Counted from the first letter of the stretch, positions 1-7,560 are shown. The stretch is DNA of 35,196 nt from Frankia sp. AgB1.9 (GCF_016786355.1 NZ_JADWYX010000082.1:5171-40366), one strand, 5' to 3'. The notes: generated by a model from the letters alone, not told the origin. Numbers and translations: made by a program.

Positions 1-96
1 CCCCGCGCCGGGCACCCCACCCGCGGCCGCCGCCGCGGGGGGCCCGGGCCCGCCTTCCTCTTGCTGCTGATTGCTGCTGACGAGGATCGAGCCTGG

Positions 97-396
97 TTAG
101 GCCGAGACCTCGACGCGGGCGTCGACCGGCTCGCCCTGGCGGGCGAACACCTTCTGCTCGCCGGACGCGCCGGGCACGAGCGCGCGGACGGTCCAGGTGC
201 CCGGGCGGGCGAAGAAACGGAACTGGCCGGTCGCCGACAGGGGCACCTCGGCGGTGAAGTCACCGCCTTCGTCGAGCAGCCGAGCGTACCCGGACGAGAC
301 CGGCTCGCCGCCCTTGACGACGATTCCCTGAATTACGGTTTCCTTGGCCACGTCAATCCCTTCAGTGGACGGCCCGCCAGCGACTGCACCGCACAT
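97..396 (-). CDS. sseC: SseC-like DUF1416 protein
   Basis: A 99-residue DUF1416 protein, last gene of a sulfur operon. The N-terminus MCGAVAGGP and the core FTAEVPLSATGQFRFF followed by GTWTVRALVPG are typical of the actinobacterial SseC family, which accompanies thiosulfate sulfurtransferases (sseC2 next to cysA2 in M. tuberculosis). The core looks like a small beta-sandwich with no catalytic motif; the biochemical role is not established, and a link to sulfur metabolism is inferred from context. The ATG at 396 was chosen because family members begin MCGA; an in-frame GTG at 351 with a fair ribosome site (AAGGGA) is an alternative. It starts 5 nt after the sulfurtransferase stop codon, so the two are surely co-transcribed. 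Confidence 0.9.
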   Translation of the reverse strand: MCGAVAGGPSTEGIDVAKETVIQGIVVKGGEPVSSGYARLLDEGGDFTAEVPLSATGQFRFFARPGTWTVRALVPGASGEQKVFARQGEPVDARVEVSA

Positions 397-401
397 GCTC
401 C

Positions 402-1235
402 TCAGGCACCCTTCTCGATCGGGACACCGACCAGCGCGCCGTACTCGGTCCACGAACCGTCGTAGTTCTTGACGCTCGGCAGGCCGAGCAGCTCGTGCAG
501 CGCGAACCAGGTGTGCGCCGAGCGCTCGCCGATCCGGCAGTACGCGATGATCTCCTTCGAGAGGTCGACCTCGGCCTCGCCGTACAGCGCGGTCAGCTCG
601 TCGTTGCTCTTGAAGGTGCCGTCCTCGTTGGCGGTCTTCGCCCACGGGATGTTCTTCGCGGTCGGGATGTGCCCGGCCTTCTGCGACTGCTCCTGCGGCA
701 GGTGGGCCGGGGCGAGCAGCTTGCCGGAGAACTCGTCTGGCGACCGGACGTCGACGAGGGCCTTCTCGCCGATCGCGGCGATGACCTCGTCGCGGAAGGC
801 GCGGATGTCGGTGCGCGCCTCCTTGGCCTTGTACGTGGTGGCCGGGCGGGGGGTGACCTCCCGGGTCAGCTCGCGGCTGTCGAGCTCCCACTTCTTGCGG
901 CCGCCGTTGAGCAGGCGGACGTCCGCGTGGCCGTACAGGCTGAAGTACCAGTAGGCGTAGGCGGCGAACCAGTTGTTGTTGCCGCCGTAGAGAACGACCG
1001 TGTCGTCGTTCGAGATGCCCTTGCCGGACAGGAGGGCCTCGAAGGCCTCCTTGCTCACGAAGTCACGGATGATCGGGTCCTGCAGCTCGGACTTCCAGTC
1101 CAGCCGGACGGCCCCCGGAATGTGGCCCTTGTCGTAGGCGGACACGTCCTCGTCGACCTCGACGATCACGACCGACGGATCGGTCAGGTGCGCCTCGGCC
1201 CAACTCGCGTCGACCAGCGCCTGCTCGCGGCTCAT
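402..1235 (-). CDS. Thiosulfate/3-mercaptopyruvate sulfurtransferase (CysA2/SseA-type rhodanese)
   Basis: A 277-residue two-domain rhodanese. The N-terminal rhodanese fold (about residues 5-125) is inactive-like; the C-terminal one carries the active-site loop CRIGERS with the sulfur-accepting Cys233. It moves sulfane sulfur from thiosulfate or mercaptopyruvate to a thiophilic acceptor in the cytoplasm. HIPGAVRLDW and the GHIPTAKNIPW block are family signatures. The ATG at 1235 overlaps the stop of the upstream DUF4395 gene in an ATGA junction, giving translational coupling, and GAGAGGAG lies upstream. It corresponds to mycobacterial cysA2/cysA3, also paired with sseC. The exact sulfur donor cannot be read from sequence. 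Confidence 0.93.
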   Translation of the reverse strand: MSREQALVDASWAEAHLTDPSVVIVEVDEDVSAYDKGHIPGAVRLDWKSELQDPIIRDFVSKEAFEALLSGKGISNDDTVVLYGGNNNWFAAYAYWYFSLYGHADVRLLNGGRKKWELDSRELTREVTPRPATTYKAKEARTDIRAFRDEVIAAIGEKALVDVRSPDEFSGKLLAPAHLPQEQSQKAGHIPTAKNIPWAKTANEDGTFKSNDELTALYGEAEVDLSKEIIAYCRIGERSAHTWFALHELLGLPSVKNYDGSWTEYGALVGVPIEKGA

Positions 1236-1651
1236 GCGCGGGCTCCTCTCGCGGTGATGGATCGAATGAAAAGATAAAGCTGACAACCGAGACAAAACTC
1301 GAACGCGGCGTTCAGGAATGCCGCGATGAACGCGAACGCCGCCGCCACGTATCCCAGCACGGGGATACCGGCGAGGAAGGCGATGACACCGACGGCGGCG
1401 AACACGGCGCCGACGGCCTGTGCGAACTGAGGCGGGACAGGGTCCTCGGTGGTGGCCGGAGGGCCGAGCCGTGGCCGGATCAGATACCGGAAGAGCAGCC
1501 CGTACGGAGCGCGGCGCACGCCCCCCACCGCTCCGACGAGAAAGATGACCAACTGCGCCAGCAGCACCCAGGGGCTGCCGGTGAGGAGGGCGACGGCGAG
1601 CACGACCGTGGTGACGGCCGCGGCGAACCGCAGACCTCGGGGGTCAACCAT
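1232..1651 (-). CDS. DUF4395 integral membrane protein
   Basis: A 139-residue membrane protein of the DUF4395 family. Two hydrophobic segments near residues 8-45 and two more near residues 75-120 are visible; the end contains the conserved motif EFCLGCQLY, a CxxC pair at the membrane edge that suggests thiol/disulfide or sulfur chemistry. Its function is unknown; the family is commonly encoded beside thioredoxin-like and rhodanese genes, as here. It is the first structural gene after the cysteine leader peptide, and its stop overlaps the sulfurtransferase start (ATGA). An AGGAAGAAG ribosome site precedes the ATG at 1651. An involvement in import or handling of reduced sulfur is inference. Confidence 0.85.
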   Translation of the reverse strand: MVDPRGLRFAAAVTTVVLAVALLTGSPWVLLAQLVIFLVGAVGGVRRAPYGLLFRYLIRPRLGPPATTEDPVPPQFAQAVGAVFAAVGVIAFLAGIPVLGYVAAAFAFIAAFLNAAFEFCLGCQLYLFIRSITARGARA

Positions 1652-1710
1652 GTTGATCTTCTTCCTGACTGCGAGGCGGAGGCGGCGAGGCCGTGGGTCC
1701 TTGGCGGGCC

Positions 1711-1770
1711 GGCGGAATCCGCCAGATCTACCTTCGCGGTGGGCGAGTGCCCGGCCATCCGGCCGCGGGC
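1711..1770 (-). promoter_or_regulatory. Leader hairpins between the Cys peptide and DUF4395
   Basis: Two dyads follow the leader ORF in the transcript: an 8-bp stem with a 2-nt bulge at 1749-1770 (arms GCCCGGCC and GGCC-GC-GGGC, loop ATCC), 21 nt past the leader stop codon, and GGCGG-AAT-CCGCC at 1711-1723. With the Cys-rich uORF they could form a translation-dependent attenuator. There is no U-run, so control by ribosome access or Rho is as likely as intrinsic termination. The pairing is seen; the mechanism is inferred. Confidence 0.4.
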
Positions 1771-1791
1771 ATGCCTGGGCTTAGCGCCCGA

Positions 1792-1869
1792 TCAGGAAAG
1801 TCGACACAAGCAGCTGCCCACGCGGCATAGATCCACCGCGCGGCGCTTGATCAAATGTGTCGTGAACAT
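1792..1869 (-). CDS. Cys-rich leader peptide (25 aa) upstream of sulfur operon
   Basis: A 25-codon ORF starting with ATG at 1869 and ending TGA at 1792. The peptide begins MFTTHLIKRRAVDLCR and ends GSCLCRLS. The RR-x-VDLCR-xxS-x-x-C pattern with three cysteines matches the short actinobacterial leader peptides found in front of cysteine and sulfur genes. In mycobacteria comparable Cys-rich uORFs sense cysteinyl-tRNA supply and control the downstream operon by attenuation. Here it lies 140 nt upstream of DUF4395-sulfurtransferase-sseC. A TAACGT -10 box ends 9 nt before the ATG and there is no ribosome site, so translation would be leaderless or nearly so. Pattern and position are seen; the control mechanism is inferred. 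Confidence 0.75.
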   Translation of the reverse strand: MFTTHLIKRRAVDLCRVGSCLCRLS

Positions 1870-1878
1870 AACGGTGCC

Positions 1879-1884
1879 ACGTTA
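1879..1884 (-). promoter_or_regulatory. -10 box of the sulfur-operon leader
   Basis: TAACGT on the minus strand, 9 nt upstream of the leader-peptide ATG. It fits the actinobacterial TAnnnT -10 consensus and would place the transcript start within about 3 nt of the ATG. A possible -35 (TTAACA) lies 19 nt upstream, which is rather far, so the -35 is uncertain. Confidence 0.5.
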
Positions 1885-1981
1885 GCAGCCGGCGTCACGC
1901 AGGTGTTAACGGTTCGCTGCTGAACCGTGTGATTTTTCCAGACGGCGGCCGGCAGCGTTCGTCGGGGGTCCCGTCGACCGG

Positions 1982-2587
1982 TCAGCGGAGGTCTCCGCCC
2001 GACGGCGCCGCCGGGCCGAGCGCGGCGATCACGGCCGCCCGGCTGGGCGGAGCGCCGCTCGCCCTGCTGATCTCGCGGGCGTCGGCGTCCAGCACCAGCA
2101 CGGTCGGCGTCCGGCGGATGCCCAGCCTGCGGACGAGGTCCAGGTGCTCCTCCGCGTCGACCTCGATGTGCGCCACGCCGGGCACGATCCGCGCCACGTC
2201 GGCGAGCACGACCCGAGTCGTCCGGCACGGCGCGCAGAAGGCGGTCGAGAACTGCAGGAGCGTCGCCTGCTCGCCGCCCGGCCGCCCCAGCGCGGACAGC
2301 TCCGCCGCGAGTGATCCAGCGGCCGGTCCGGTCGCGGCCAGGGCGGCGGCCGGCTCCTGCGCGGCCGGTTTCTCGCCGGTGCTGGCCGGGTTCTGACCGG
2401 TGGTGGGCTCGGCCGCCGCGGTGGGCTGCTGGCCGGCGGGCGGCGCGGTCGGCGCCGGCGGTAGGGGGGCCGTCCGGCCGGGGCGCGCGGGCCGGAACCG
2501 GCCGTCGCGGCGGCGCAGCGTCAGGCCCAGCACGGTGGCGGCCACGATCGCGGCCAGCAGAACCCATAGCCCGGTCACAGCACGCAC
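1982..2587 (-). CDS. Membrane-anchored thioredoxin-like protein
   Basis: About 201 residues: one N-terminal transmembrane anchor (residues about 4-24, GLWVLLAAIVAATVLGLTL), a Pro/Ala/Gln-rich linker (about 35-100), then a thioredoxin fold with the redox motif CAPC (Cys118, Cys121) and the cis-proline block RRTPTVLVL. It probably reduces or exchanges disulfides at the membrane. It corresponds in context to M. tuberculosis thiX (Rv0816c), next to cysA2. It is transcribed in the same direction as the sulfur operon but is separated from it by 330 nt that hold a separate promoter and leader peptide. The start is uncertain: GTG at 2587 or GTG at 2578, neither with a clear ribosome site. Confidence 0.82.
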   Translation of the reverse strand: MRAVTGLWVLLAAIVAATVLGLTLRRRDGRFRPARPGRTAPLPPAPTAPPAGQQPTAAAEPTTGQNPASTGEKPAAQEPAAALAATGPAAGSLAAELSALGRPGGEQATLLQFSTAFCAPCRTTRVVLADVARIVPGVAHIEVDAEEHLDLVRRLGIRRTPTVLVLDADAREISRASGAPPSRAAVIAALGPAAPSGGDLR

Positions 2588-2677
2588 AAGCGTCGGTGGC
2601 GCCGCGGGATATTCCCGATGGCTTCGCCGTCGTAAGGTCGGGGAGTCCGCACACAACGCCGTCCTGTGGCGGGGAGC

Positions 2678-2881
2678 ATGCAGTACGTCTTCACCGGGTT
2701 GCTGGCCTTGGCAGCGCTGCTGATCGCCTGGGGCTGCGCCAGCGTGGCCTACGCGCTCTACCAGGGTCGACACGGGTCCATGGCGGCCGAGGTGCGATCA
2801 TCTGTGCCCGACGCGGCCGGAACAGACCGGCCGTCCGCGCGTCGTCCGGGCGCGGGCAACAGCTCCCCGGCGGCGCCGTGA
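2678..2881 (+). CDS. Small single-pass membrane protein, unknown
   Basis: A 67-residue ORF beginning MQYVFTGLLALAALLIAWG, with one hydrophobic helix at the N-terminus (residues about 4-27) and a polar Arg/Pro/Ser-rich tail. I do not recognise the family. It ends 15 nt before the FABP-like gene, so the two are probably co-transcribed. GGGGAG sits only one nt before the ATG; the alternative GTG at 2666 would add four residues. It is divergent from the thioredoxin gene across about 90 nt. Codon use is GC-rich like its neighbours, but the short length keeps confidence moderate. Confidence 0.55.
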   Translation: MQYVFTGLLALAALLIAWGCASVAYALYQGRHGSMAAEVRSSVPDAAGTDRPSARRPGAGNSSPAAP

Positions 2882-2896
2882 CACGAGGAGGACCAG

Positions 2897-3517
2897 GTGG
2901 CGAGCACGACCGGCCCGGCGGCGGGGTCGAGCCCCGACCTGAGCGCCCAGCACGCTGACGTCGAGAACCCTGACGTTCAGAACCCTGACGTCGAGAACCC
3001 TGGCCTCCCCGACCTGCACCCGAACCTCACCCCGCTGGCCTTCCTGGTCGGCACCTGGCGCGGTGAGGGCGTCGGCGGTTATGAGGGACTGGCCGACTTC
3101 CGCTACGAGCAGGAGATCACCTTCGTCACCACCGGCCGGCCGGCGCTCGGCTACGCGTCGACCACCTGGTGGGCCGACGAGCCGCGGGACGGTCGAGCCC
3201 CCGGCAGCCCGCTGGCCACCGAGACCGGCTTCTGGCGGCTCCAGGACGACCCGGACAGCCCCGGCCGCCGGCTCGTCGAGGTGATGCTCGCCCACCCGTT
3301 CGGCATCGCCGAGATCTACGTCGGTTCGCTGGACGGCACGAAGATCGAGCTGGAGCACAACGTGGTCATCCGGACGGCCACCGCCCGCGACGTGACCCGC
3401 TCCGTCCGGCTCTACGGGATCGTCGAGGGCGGCGACCTCGCCTACGCGATCGACATGGAGGCCGGCGGCAAGCCCCTGCAGCCGCACCTCTCGGCCCGCC
3501 TTCGCAAGGTCGGCTGA
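2897..3517 (+). CDS. Nitrobindin / FABP-like beta-barrel protein
   Basis: A 206-residue cytoplasmic protein. The GTWRGEG motif (about residues 52-58) opens a ten-stranded beta-barrel of the nitrobindin (FABP-like, THAP4 C-terminal) family; the C-terminal block LQPHLSARLRKVG holds the histidine that binds haem in characterised nitrobindins. It would bind ferric haem and react with nitric oxide or peroxynitrite, or bind a hydrophobic ligand. It corresponds to Rv0813c, also beside sseC/cysA2. The GTG at 2897 has a strong GAGGAGG ribosome site. The first 35 residues are disordered and include a threefold DVxNP repeat coded by a 15-bp tandem repeat at about 2957-3001. Confidence 0.88.
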   Translation: MASTTGPAAGSSPDLSAQHADVENPDVQNPDVENPGLPDLHPNLTPLAFLVGTWRGEGVGGYEGLADFRYEQEITFVTTGRPALGYASTTWWADEPRDGRAPGSPLATETGFWRLQDDPDSPGRRLVEVMLAHPFGIAEIYVGSLDGTKIELEHNVVIRTATARDVTRSVRLYGIVEGGDLAYAIDMEAGGKPLQPHLSARLRKVG

Positions 3518-3525
3518 CCGGCGCC

Positions 3526-3552
3526 GCCGCGCGCACTCCCCAAGCGCGCGGC
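3526..3552. terminator. Bidirectional hairpin between convergent genes
   Basis: A perfect 9-bp dyad (GCCGCGCGC / GCGCGCGGC) with a 9-nt loop, placed exactly between the stops of the FABP-like gene (+) and the YbjN gene (minus). It has no T-run on either side, which is common for actinobacterial terminators. Confidence 0.55.
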
Positions 3553-3569
3553 CGAGGTCGCCGCGGGAC

Positions 3570-4124
3570 CTACTCCTGGGCGCGGGCGGCGCGGGCCTCG
3601 GCGGCGACCTTCGCTCGCCAGGCCTTCTCGCGGGCGACCGCCTGAGCGAAGCCGAGCGCGATCGCGGGGTCGAAGTTCTCGTCAGCGTACGTGCCCGCGC
3701 AGCCGAGCAGCCGGTCGATCTCGTCGGCGTTGACGGCGGTCAGCGGCACCTGGCCGGTCAGGAAGATGTCGCCGATCCGGTCGATCGAGAAGTGCACCCC
3801 GTACGTCTTCGCGTTGCGGCTGAGCAGGAAGGCGTAGGTCCCGGCCTGGTTCTCCGCCGGCTTGCGCATGAAGAACGCCTCGACCAGCAGGGTGTGGTCC
3901 TGGACGACGAGCCAGGTCATCGTCCGCAGCTTGTGCTCGCCCTCGAGGGTGACCAGAAAGGTCCCGAGCGCCGGGTGCTCGTAGGAGAGCTCGAGCTCGT
4001 CGAGCGCCCGCTTGATGACCGCGTCGAGGCGGTCCCGCTCGGCCTCGTTGATCCGCCCCGTCACGCCAGCCCGGGCGTCTGGCACGGCACCGCCGGCTCC
4101 GGTCTTCGTCGTCGTCGTGGTCAT
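3570..4124 (-). CDS. YbjN-domain protein
   Basis: A 184-residue protein of the YbjN (type III secretion chaperone-like) family. After a Thr-rich start (MTTTTTKTGAGG) the domain runs from about residue 35 to 165, with the recognisable stretches HKLRTMTWLVVQDHTLLVEAF and YAFLLSRNAKTYGVHFSID. Function is unknown; the family is conserved beside mshA in actinobacteria (Rv0487 next to Rv0486). The ATG at 4124 has AGGAGG 10 nt upstream, which decides it over the longer frame. It lies 93 nt downstream of mshA on the same strand and probably shares its transcript. Confidence 0.87.
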   Translation of the reverse strand: MTTTTTKTGAGGAVPDARAGVTGRINEAERDRLDAVIKRALDELELSYEHPALGTFLVTLEGEHKLRTMTWLVVQDHTLLVEAFFMRKPAENQAGTYAFLLSRNAKTYGVHFSIDRIGDIFLTGQVPLTAVNADEIDRLLGCAGTYADENFDPAIALGFAQAVAREKAWRAKVAAEARAARAQE

Positions 4125-4217
4125 GAACGACAAGCCTCCTACCTCGCCCCGGCTGTCTGTGACCGTAGGCCTGTGAACCGCGATCGGCAACGAGCCCCTA
4201 CCCCAGCGCCCGTCGGC

Positions 4218-5588
4218 TTAGACCGCGACGGCGGCGGGGGAGAGAGCCGCCCGGTAGGCGCGCAGCACGCCGTGCGCTGTCGCCGTCCACCCGAAGCCGG
4301 ACGCGTGGGCCCGCGCGCCGGTCGCCAGCCGGCGCCGCCAGCCCGGCTCCGCGAGCAGCCTCGCCAGCACCGCGGCGTAGGCCGCCGGGTCGCGGTCGGC
4401 GACCAGCAGGCCCGACTTCCCATCGGCTACGGCGGTGCACAGCCCGCCGACCGCGGCGGCGACAACGGGCGTCCCACAGGCCTGCGCCTCGATCGCGACC
4501 AGGCCGAAGCTCTCGCTGTGGCTCGGCACGATGACGGCGGTCGCCGCCCGGAACCAGTCGGCCAGCTCGGCCCGTGGCACTGGCGGCCGGAACAGCACCA
4601 CGTCGGAGATGCCCAGGTCGGCGGCCAGCTTGACCATGGCGTCCGGACGGTCCAGGCCGTTGCCGCTCGGCCCGCCGACCACGGCGACGGTCAGCGACTC
4701 GCGCAGGGACGGGTCGCGGCGCAGCAGCTCGGCGGCCGCGTACAGCAGCAGGTCGGGCGCCTTCAGCGGCTGGATGCGCCCGACGAACAGCAGCAGGTGC
4801 CCGTCGGCTGGGACGCCGATCCGCCGCCGCGCCGCGGCCTGCTCACCCGGGCGGAACATCTCCAGGTCGACGCCTGGCGCGACGACGTCGACCGTGCGCG
4901 GGTCGGCCCCGTACAGGTCGACGAGGTGACGGGCCTCCTCGACGGTCGACGCGACCAGCCGGGTCGAGCCGGCCACCACCTCCTGCTCGCCGCGGACCCG
5001 TTCGGCCGGCTCGGGATGGTCACCGATCGCCAACGACCGGTTCTTCACCTTGGCCAGCGTGTGCGCGGTGTGGACCAGCGGCGCGCCCCAGCGGCGCGCG
5101 GCGGCCAGGCCCACCTGGCCGGACAGCCAGTAGTGCGAGTGCACCAGGTCGAACCAGCCCGGCTCGCGCTCGGCCTCGGCGCGCAGCACGTCCGCGGTGA
5201 AGGAACAGATCCACGCCGGCAGCTCCGCGCGCTGCATCTCCTCGAACGGGCCGGCCGGCACGTGCCGGACCGTCACCCCGGGGTACAGCTCGGCGGTCGG
5301 CGGCAGGCTGCTGCTCGTGGCCCGGGTGAACACCTCCACCTCGGTGCCCTGCTCGGCGAGCTGACGGGACAGCTCCACGACGTACACGTTGAGCCCGCCG
5401 GCGTCCCCGGTACCCGGCTGTTCCAGCGGCGACGTGTGCATCGAGAGCATCGCCACCCGGCGCGGGACGGGACGCCGGCCCGGTGGGCCGACGCCGGTCC
5501 TGCTCGGGTCGGCTCGGCTCCCGGTGCCGCTCTCCGCCCTGATCGAGGAAGCCGGGGACGTCGCGCCCCCGCCCGCTACCAGCCGCAC
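4218..5588 (-). CDS. mshA: D-inositol-3-phosphate glycosyltransferase MshA
   Basis: A GT-B glycosyltransferase of family GT4, the first enzyme of mycothiol synthesis: it transfers GlcNAc from UDP-GlcNAc to 1L-myo-inositol-1-phosphate. The MshA signature is RRVAMLSMHTSPLEQPGTG followed by DAGGLNVYVVELS; the C-terminal nucleotide site contains the EX7E motif ESFGLVAIE. The core is about 410 residues, normal for MshA. The start is uncertain: GTG at 5588 (about 456 aa, GGAGGTGG just upstream) is chosen; GTG at 5456 would cut into the first beta strand, and the frame stays open to 5762. The resulting N-terminal extension of about 45 residues is Ser/Arg/Gly-rich and may not be translated. A 26-bp tandem repeat lies immediately upstream. 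Confidence 0.93.
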   Translation of the reverse strand: MRLVAGGGATSPASSIRAESGTGSRADPSRTGVGPPGRRPVPRRVAMLSMHTSPLEQPGTGDAGGLNVYVVELSRQLAEQGTEVEVFTRATSSSLPPTAELYPGVTVRHVPAGPFEEMQRAELPAWICSFTADVLRAEAEREPGWFDLVHSHYWLSGQVGLAAARRWGAPLVHTAHTLAKVKNRSLAIGDHPEPAERVRGEQEVVAGSTRLVASTVEEARHLVDLYGADPRTVDVVAPGVDLEMFRPGEQAAARRRIGVPADGHLLLFVGRIQPLKAPDLLLYAAAELLRRDPSLRESLTVAVVGGPSGNGLDRPDAMVKLAADLGISDVVLFRPPVPRAELADWFRAATAVIVPSHSESFGLVAIEAQACGTPVVAAAVGGLCTAVADGKSGLLVADRDPAAYAAVLARLLAEPGWRRRLATGARAHASGFGWTATAHGVLRAYRAALSPAAVAV

Positions 5589-5632
5589 CGACCACCTCCG
5601 TGTTCCTGTGGGCGGACCGGTCCGTGTCCACC

Positions 5633-5730
5633 GCTGGCAACCTGGCCGTGTCGCTGTTGGGCAAACCCGGCCCCTGTCACTGCTGGGCAAACCCGGCCCG
5701 TGTCGCCGCTGGCAAACCTGGCCCGACCGC
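5633..5730. repeat. Degenerate 26-bp tandem repeat upstream of mshA
   Basis: Four head-to-tail units: 5633-5655 (23 bp), 5656-5681 (26), 5682-5707 (26) and 5708 to about 5730. The shared core reads GCTGGGCAAACCCGGCCC then TGTCGCC; units 2 and 3 are closest, and units 1 and 4 lack bases. It starts 45 nt upstream of the proposed mshA start and so would lie in the mshA leader or promoter. No known element is recognised. Confidence 0.7.
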
Positions 5731-6003
5731 CGGCCGGATTTGTTACCCAAACGTTGCAACATCGCTGCTCGGCCGGGCTATGCCCGCCACTGCGCCGGCC
5801 GGGGCGTCGCAACGCGGATAGGCCGACTGTTCACCTTAGAGTCGTACTGTCCGTTTGCTGGCGTATTGGGCCGGGGCGATCCTCCTCACGTCCCGCTCCC
5901 GCGCCGGTATCCCCGCGCTCGGCCGTGGTCATCCGGGGCCGGAACCCACGCGACGGCCGGGCGGCCTGGCGGGGTTCGCTGACCCGGATGGCATGGTGAA
6001 GGG
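5731..6003. other. Divergent intergenic region mshA / methyltransferase
   Basis: 273 bases without a convincing gene. It must hold the promoters of mshA (minus) and the methyltransferase (+). It is less GC-rich around 5740-5880. No clear -35/-10 pair or operator stood out. Confidence 0.4.
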
Positions 6004-6885
6004 GTGACTGCGGTCTCGGGGCGGCGCGCGCCGCGGCTGGCGGCGGGCCGGGCCCGCGCGCTCGGCCTGCCAACCCGTGGCACGACCGCGCCCAACCGGC
6101 TGCGACGGATCGATCGCTGGCTGGTCGGCACCCAGGCCGCGCGGCTGCGGGCGGCCCCCGACCCGCTCGTCGTGGACCTGGGCTACGGCTCGTCGCCGGT
6201 GACCACCGTCGAGCTCTATGAGCGGCTGCGGACCGTCCGGCCGGACGTGCGGGTGCTGGGACTGGAGCTCGACCCGGACCGGGTCGCGGCGGCGCAGTCG
6301 GCCGCCCGGCCGCCCGGCCTCGTCTTCACCCGAGGTGGCTTCGAGCTGGCCGGCCGCCGGCCGACGGTGATCCGCGCCCTGAACGTCCTGCGGCAGTACC
6401 CCGAGCCCGAGGTGGCGGCTGCCTGGCGGGCGATGCGGGAGCGGCTCGCCCCCGGCGGCCTGCTGATCGAGGGCACGTGTGACGAGATCGGCCGCCGCGC
6501 CTGCTGGTTCGCCCTGCCGGCCCTCGATGCCGGCCGCCTGCCGGGCGATGGGGACGACCCGGGCGGGCTGGCCGACGGGTCGGCAGGCGGACTGACGCTG
6601 ACGCTGTCCACCCACCTGCCGAGCCTCGGCTGCCCATCCGACCTGGCCGAACGGCTCCCCAAGGCGCTGATCGCCCGCAACGTCCCTGGCGAGCCGATCC
6701 ACACGTTCCTGGCCGCCTGTGACGAAGCCTGGGACCACGCCGCCAGCTACGCCCCGTTCGGACCCCGGATGCGCTGGTCCGTCGCCGTGGCGAACCTCAG
6801 GGCCGACGGCTGGCCCGTCCAGCGCACGCCCCGCCGCTGGCGGCTCGGAGAGGTCACCCTCTCCTGGCCGCTGGATCGGGCGTGA
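6004..6885 (+). CDS. Class I SAM-dependent methyltransferase
   Basis: A 293-residue Rossmann-fold methyltransferase. Motif I reads VVDLGYGSSP (about residues 57-66), the acidic end of strand 2 is LGLELDPDR, and the post-motif strand is APGGLLIEGTCDE. The substrate is unknown. A short basic N-terminus and a C-terminal extension (about 230-293) flank the fold. The GTG at 6004 is the only plausible start with the full domain; GAAGGG overlaps it closely, so the true start is somewhat uncertain. It is divergent from mshA and converges on the macro-domain gene with a 5-nt gap between stops. Confidence 0.8.
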   Translation: MTAVSGRRAPRLAAGRARALGLPTRGTTAPNRLRRIDRWLVGTQAARLRAAPDPLVVDLGYGSSPVTTVELYERLRTVRPDVRVLGLELDPDRVAAAQSAARPPGLVFTRGGFELAGRRPTVIRALNVLRQYPEPEVAAAWRAMRERLAPGGLLIEGTCDEIGRRACWFALPALDAGRLPGDGDDPGGLADGSAGGLTLTLSTHLPSLGCPSDLAERLPKALIARNVPGEPIHTFLAACDEAWDHAASYAPFGPRMRWSVAVANLRADGWPVQRTPRRWRLGEVTLSWPLDRA

Positions 6886-6890
6886 CGGGG

Positions 6891-7427
6891 TCAGGTGGGG
6901 TCGGTGCGCGGTAGGCGCGCGTGAGCGGATTGGAACTCGCGCAGGGCGCGGCCGTCGAAGAGCACGAAACGTGCCTCCGTCAGCGACGACGCCGTCTCGT
7001 GGACGGTGGTGACGGCGATGCGGGCCGCGTCGGCGAGTGGCCAGCCGTACGCGCCCGCGCTGACGGCCGGGAACGCCACCGTCCTTGCCCCCAGCTCATC
7101 CGCGACGCGCAGCGCCTCGACGTAGCAGGAGCGCAGCAGGGCCGACCGGTCCTCGTCGCGCCGGTACACCGGCCCGACCACGTGGATCACGTGCCTCGCC
7201 GGTAGCAGCCCGGCGGCCGTCGCGACGGCGCCACCCGCGGGAAGGCCCTTCGGATACGCGGTGTCCCGCAGCCGCCGGCAGGCTTCGAGGATGGCTGGGC
7301 CACCGGCATGGTGGATGGCCCCGTCCACCCCGCCGCCGCCCAGCAGCGACGAGTTGGCCGCGTTGACGACGGCGTCGACCTTCTGCGTGGTGATGTCTCC
7401 GCGCACCAGCGTGATCGTGGTCGGCAT
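6891..7427 (-). CDS. Macro-domain protein (ADP-ribose / O-acetyl-ADP-ribose deacetylase type)
   Basis: A 178-residue single macro domain of the MacroD/YmdB kind. Diagnostic motifs are GDITTQKVDAVVNAANSS (ADP-ribose contact, with the catalytic-type Asn) and LLGGGGVDGAIHHAGG, followed by FPAVSAGAYGWPLADAA. Members hydrolyse O-acetyl-ADP-ribose or remove mono-ADP-ribose from proteins or nucleic acids. The ATG at 7427 follows GAGGGGAC; a longer start at 7460 would add 11 residues with no homology. No DarT/ADP-ribosyltransferase partner is visible next to it, so a toxin-antitoxin role is not supported. Confidence 0.9.
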   Translation of the reverse strand: MPTTITLVRGDITTQKVDAVVNAANSSLLGGGGVDGAIHHAGGPAILEACRRLRDTAYPKGLPAGGAVATAAGLLPARHVIHVVGPVYRRDEDRSALLRSCYVEALRVADELGARTVAFPAVSAGAYGWPLADAARIAVTTVHETASSLTEARFVLFDGRALREFQSAHARLPRTDPT

Positions 7428-7560
7428 TCGTGGCGTCCCCTCACCCTGGTCGGGTGGCATCCATTCCCGTCAGGTGGGCACGCTAGTACCGCGCCGCGCC
7501 CACGGCATTGCCCTTTCCGCCGAACAAGCCGCGGGCGCGCGCAGTGATCTTCGGGCCGGA

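Noticed and set aside
5633..5730. CRISPR-like array
   Set aside because: Units are contiguous and degenerate with no unique spacers and no cas genes.
3792..5999. 735-codon open frame on the plus strand antisense to YbjN and mshA
   Set aside because: It is an antisense shadow in high-GC DNA; the translation is Arg/Gly/Pro-rich without family motifs, while the opposite strand codes recognisable MshA and YbjN.
6891..7427. DarG-type antitoxin of a DarTG system
   Set aside because: No DarT-like ADP-ribosyltransferase gene lies beside the macro-domain gene; its neighbours are a methyltransferase and an AKR.
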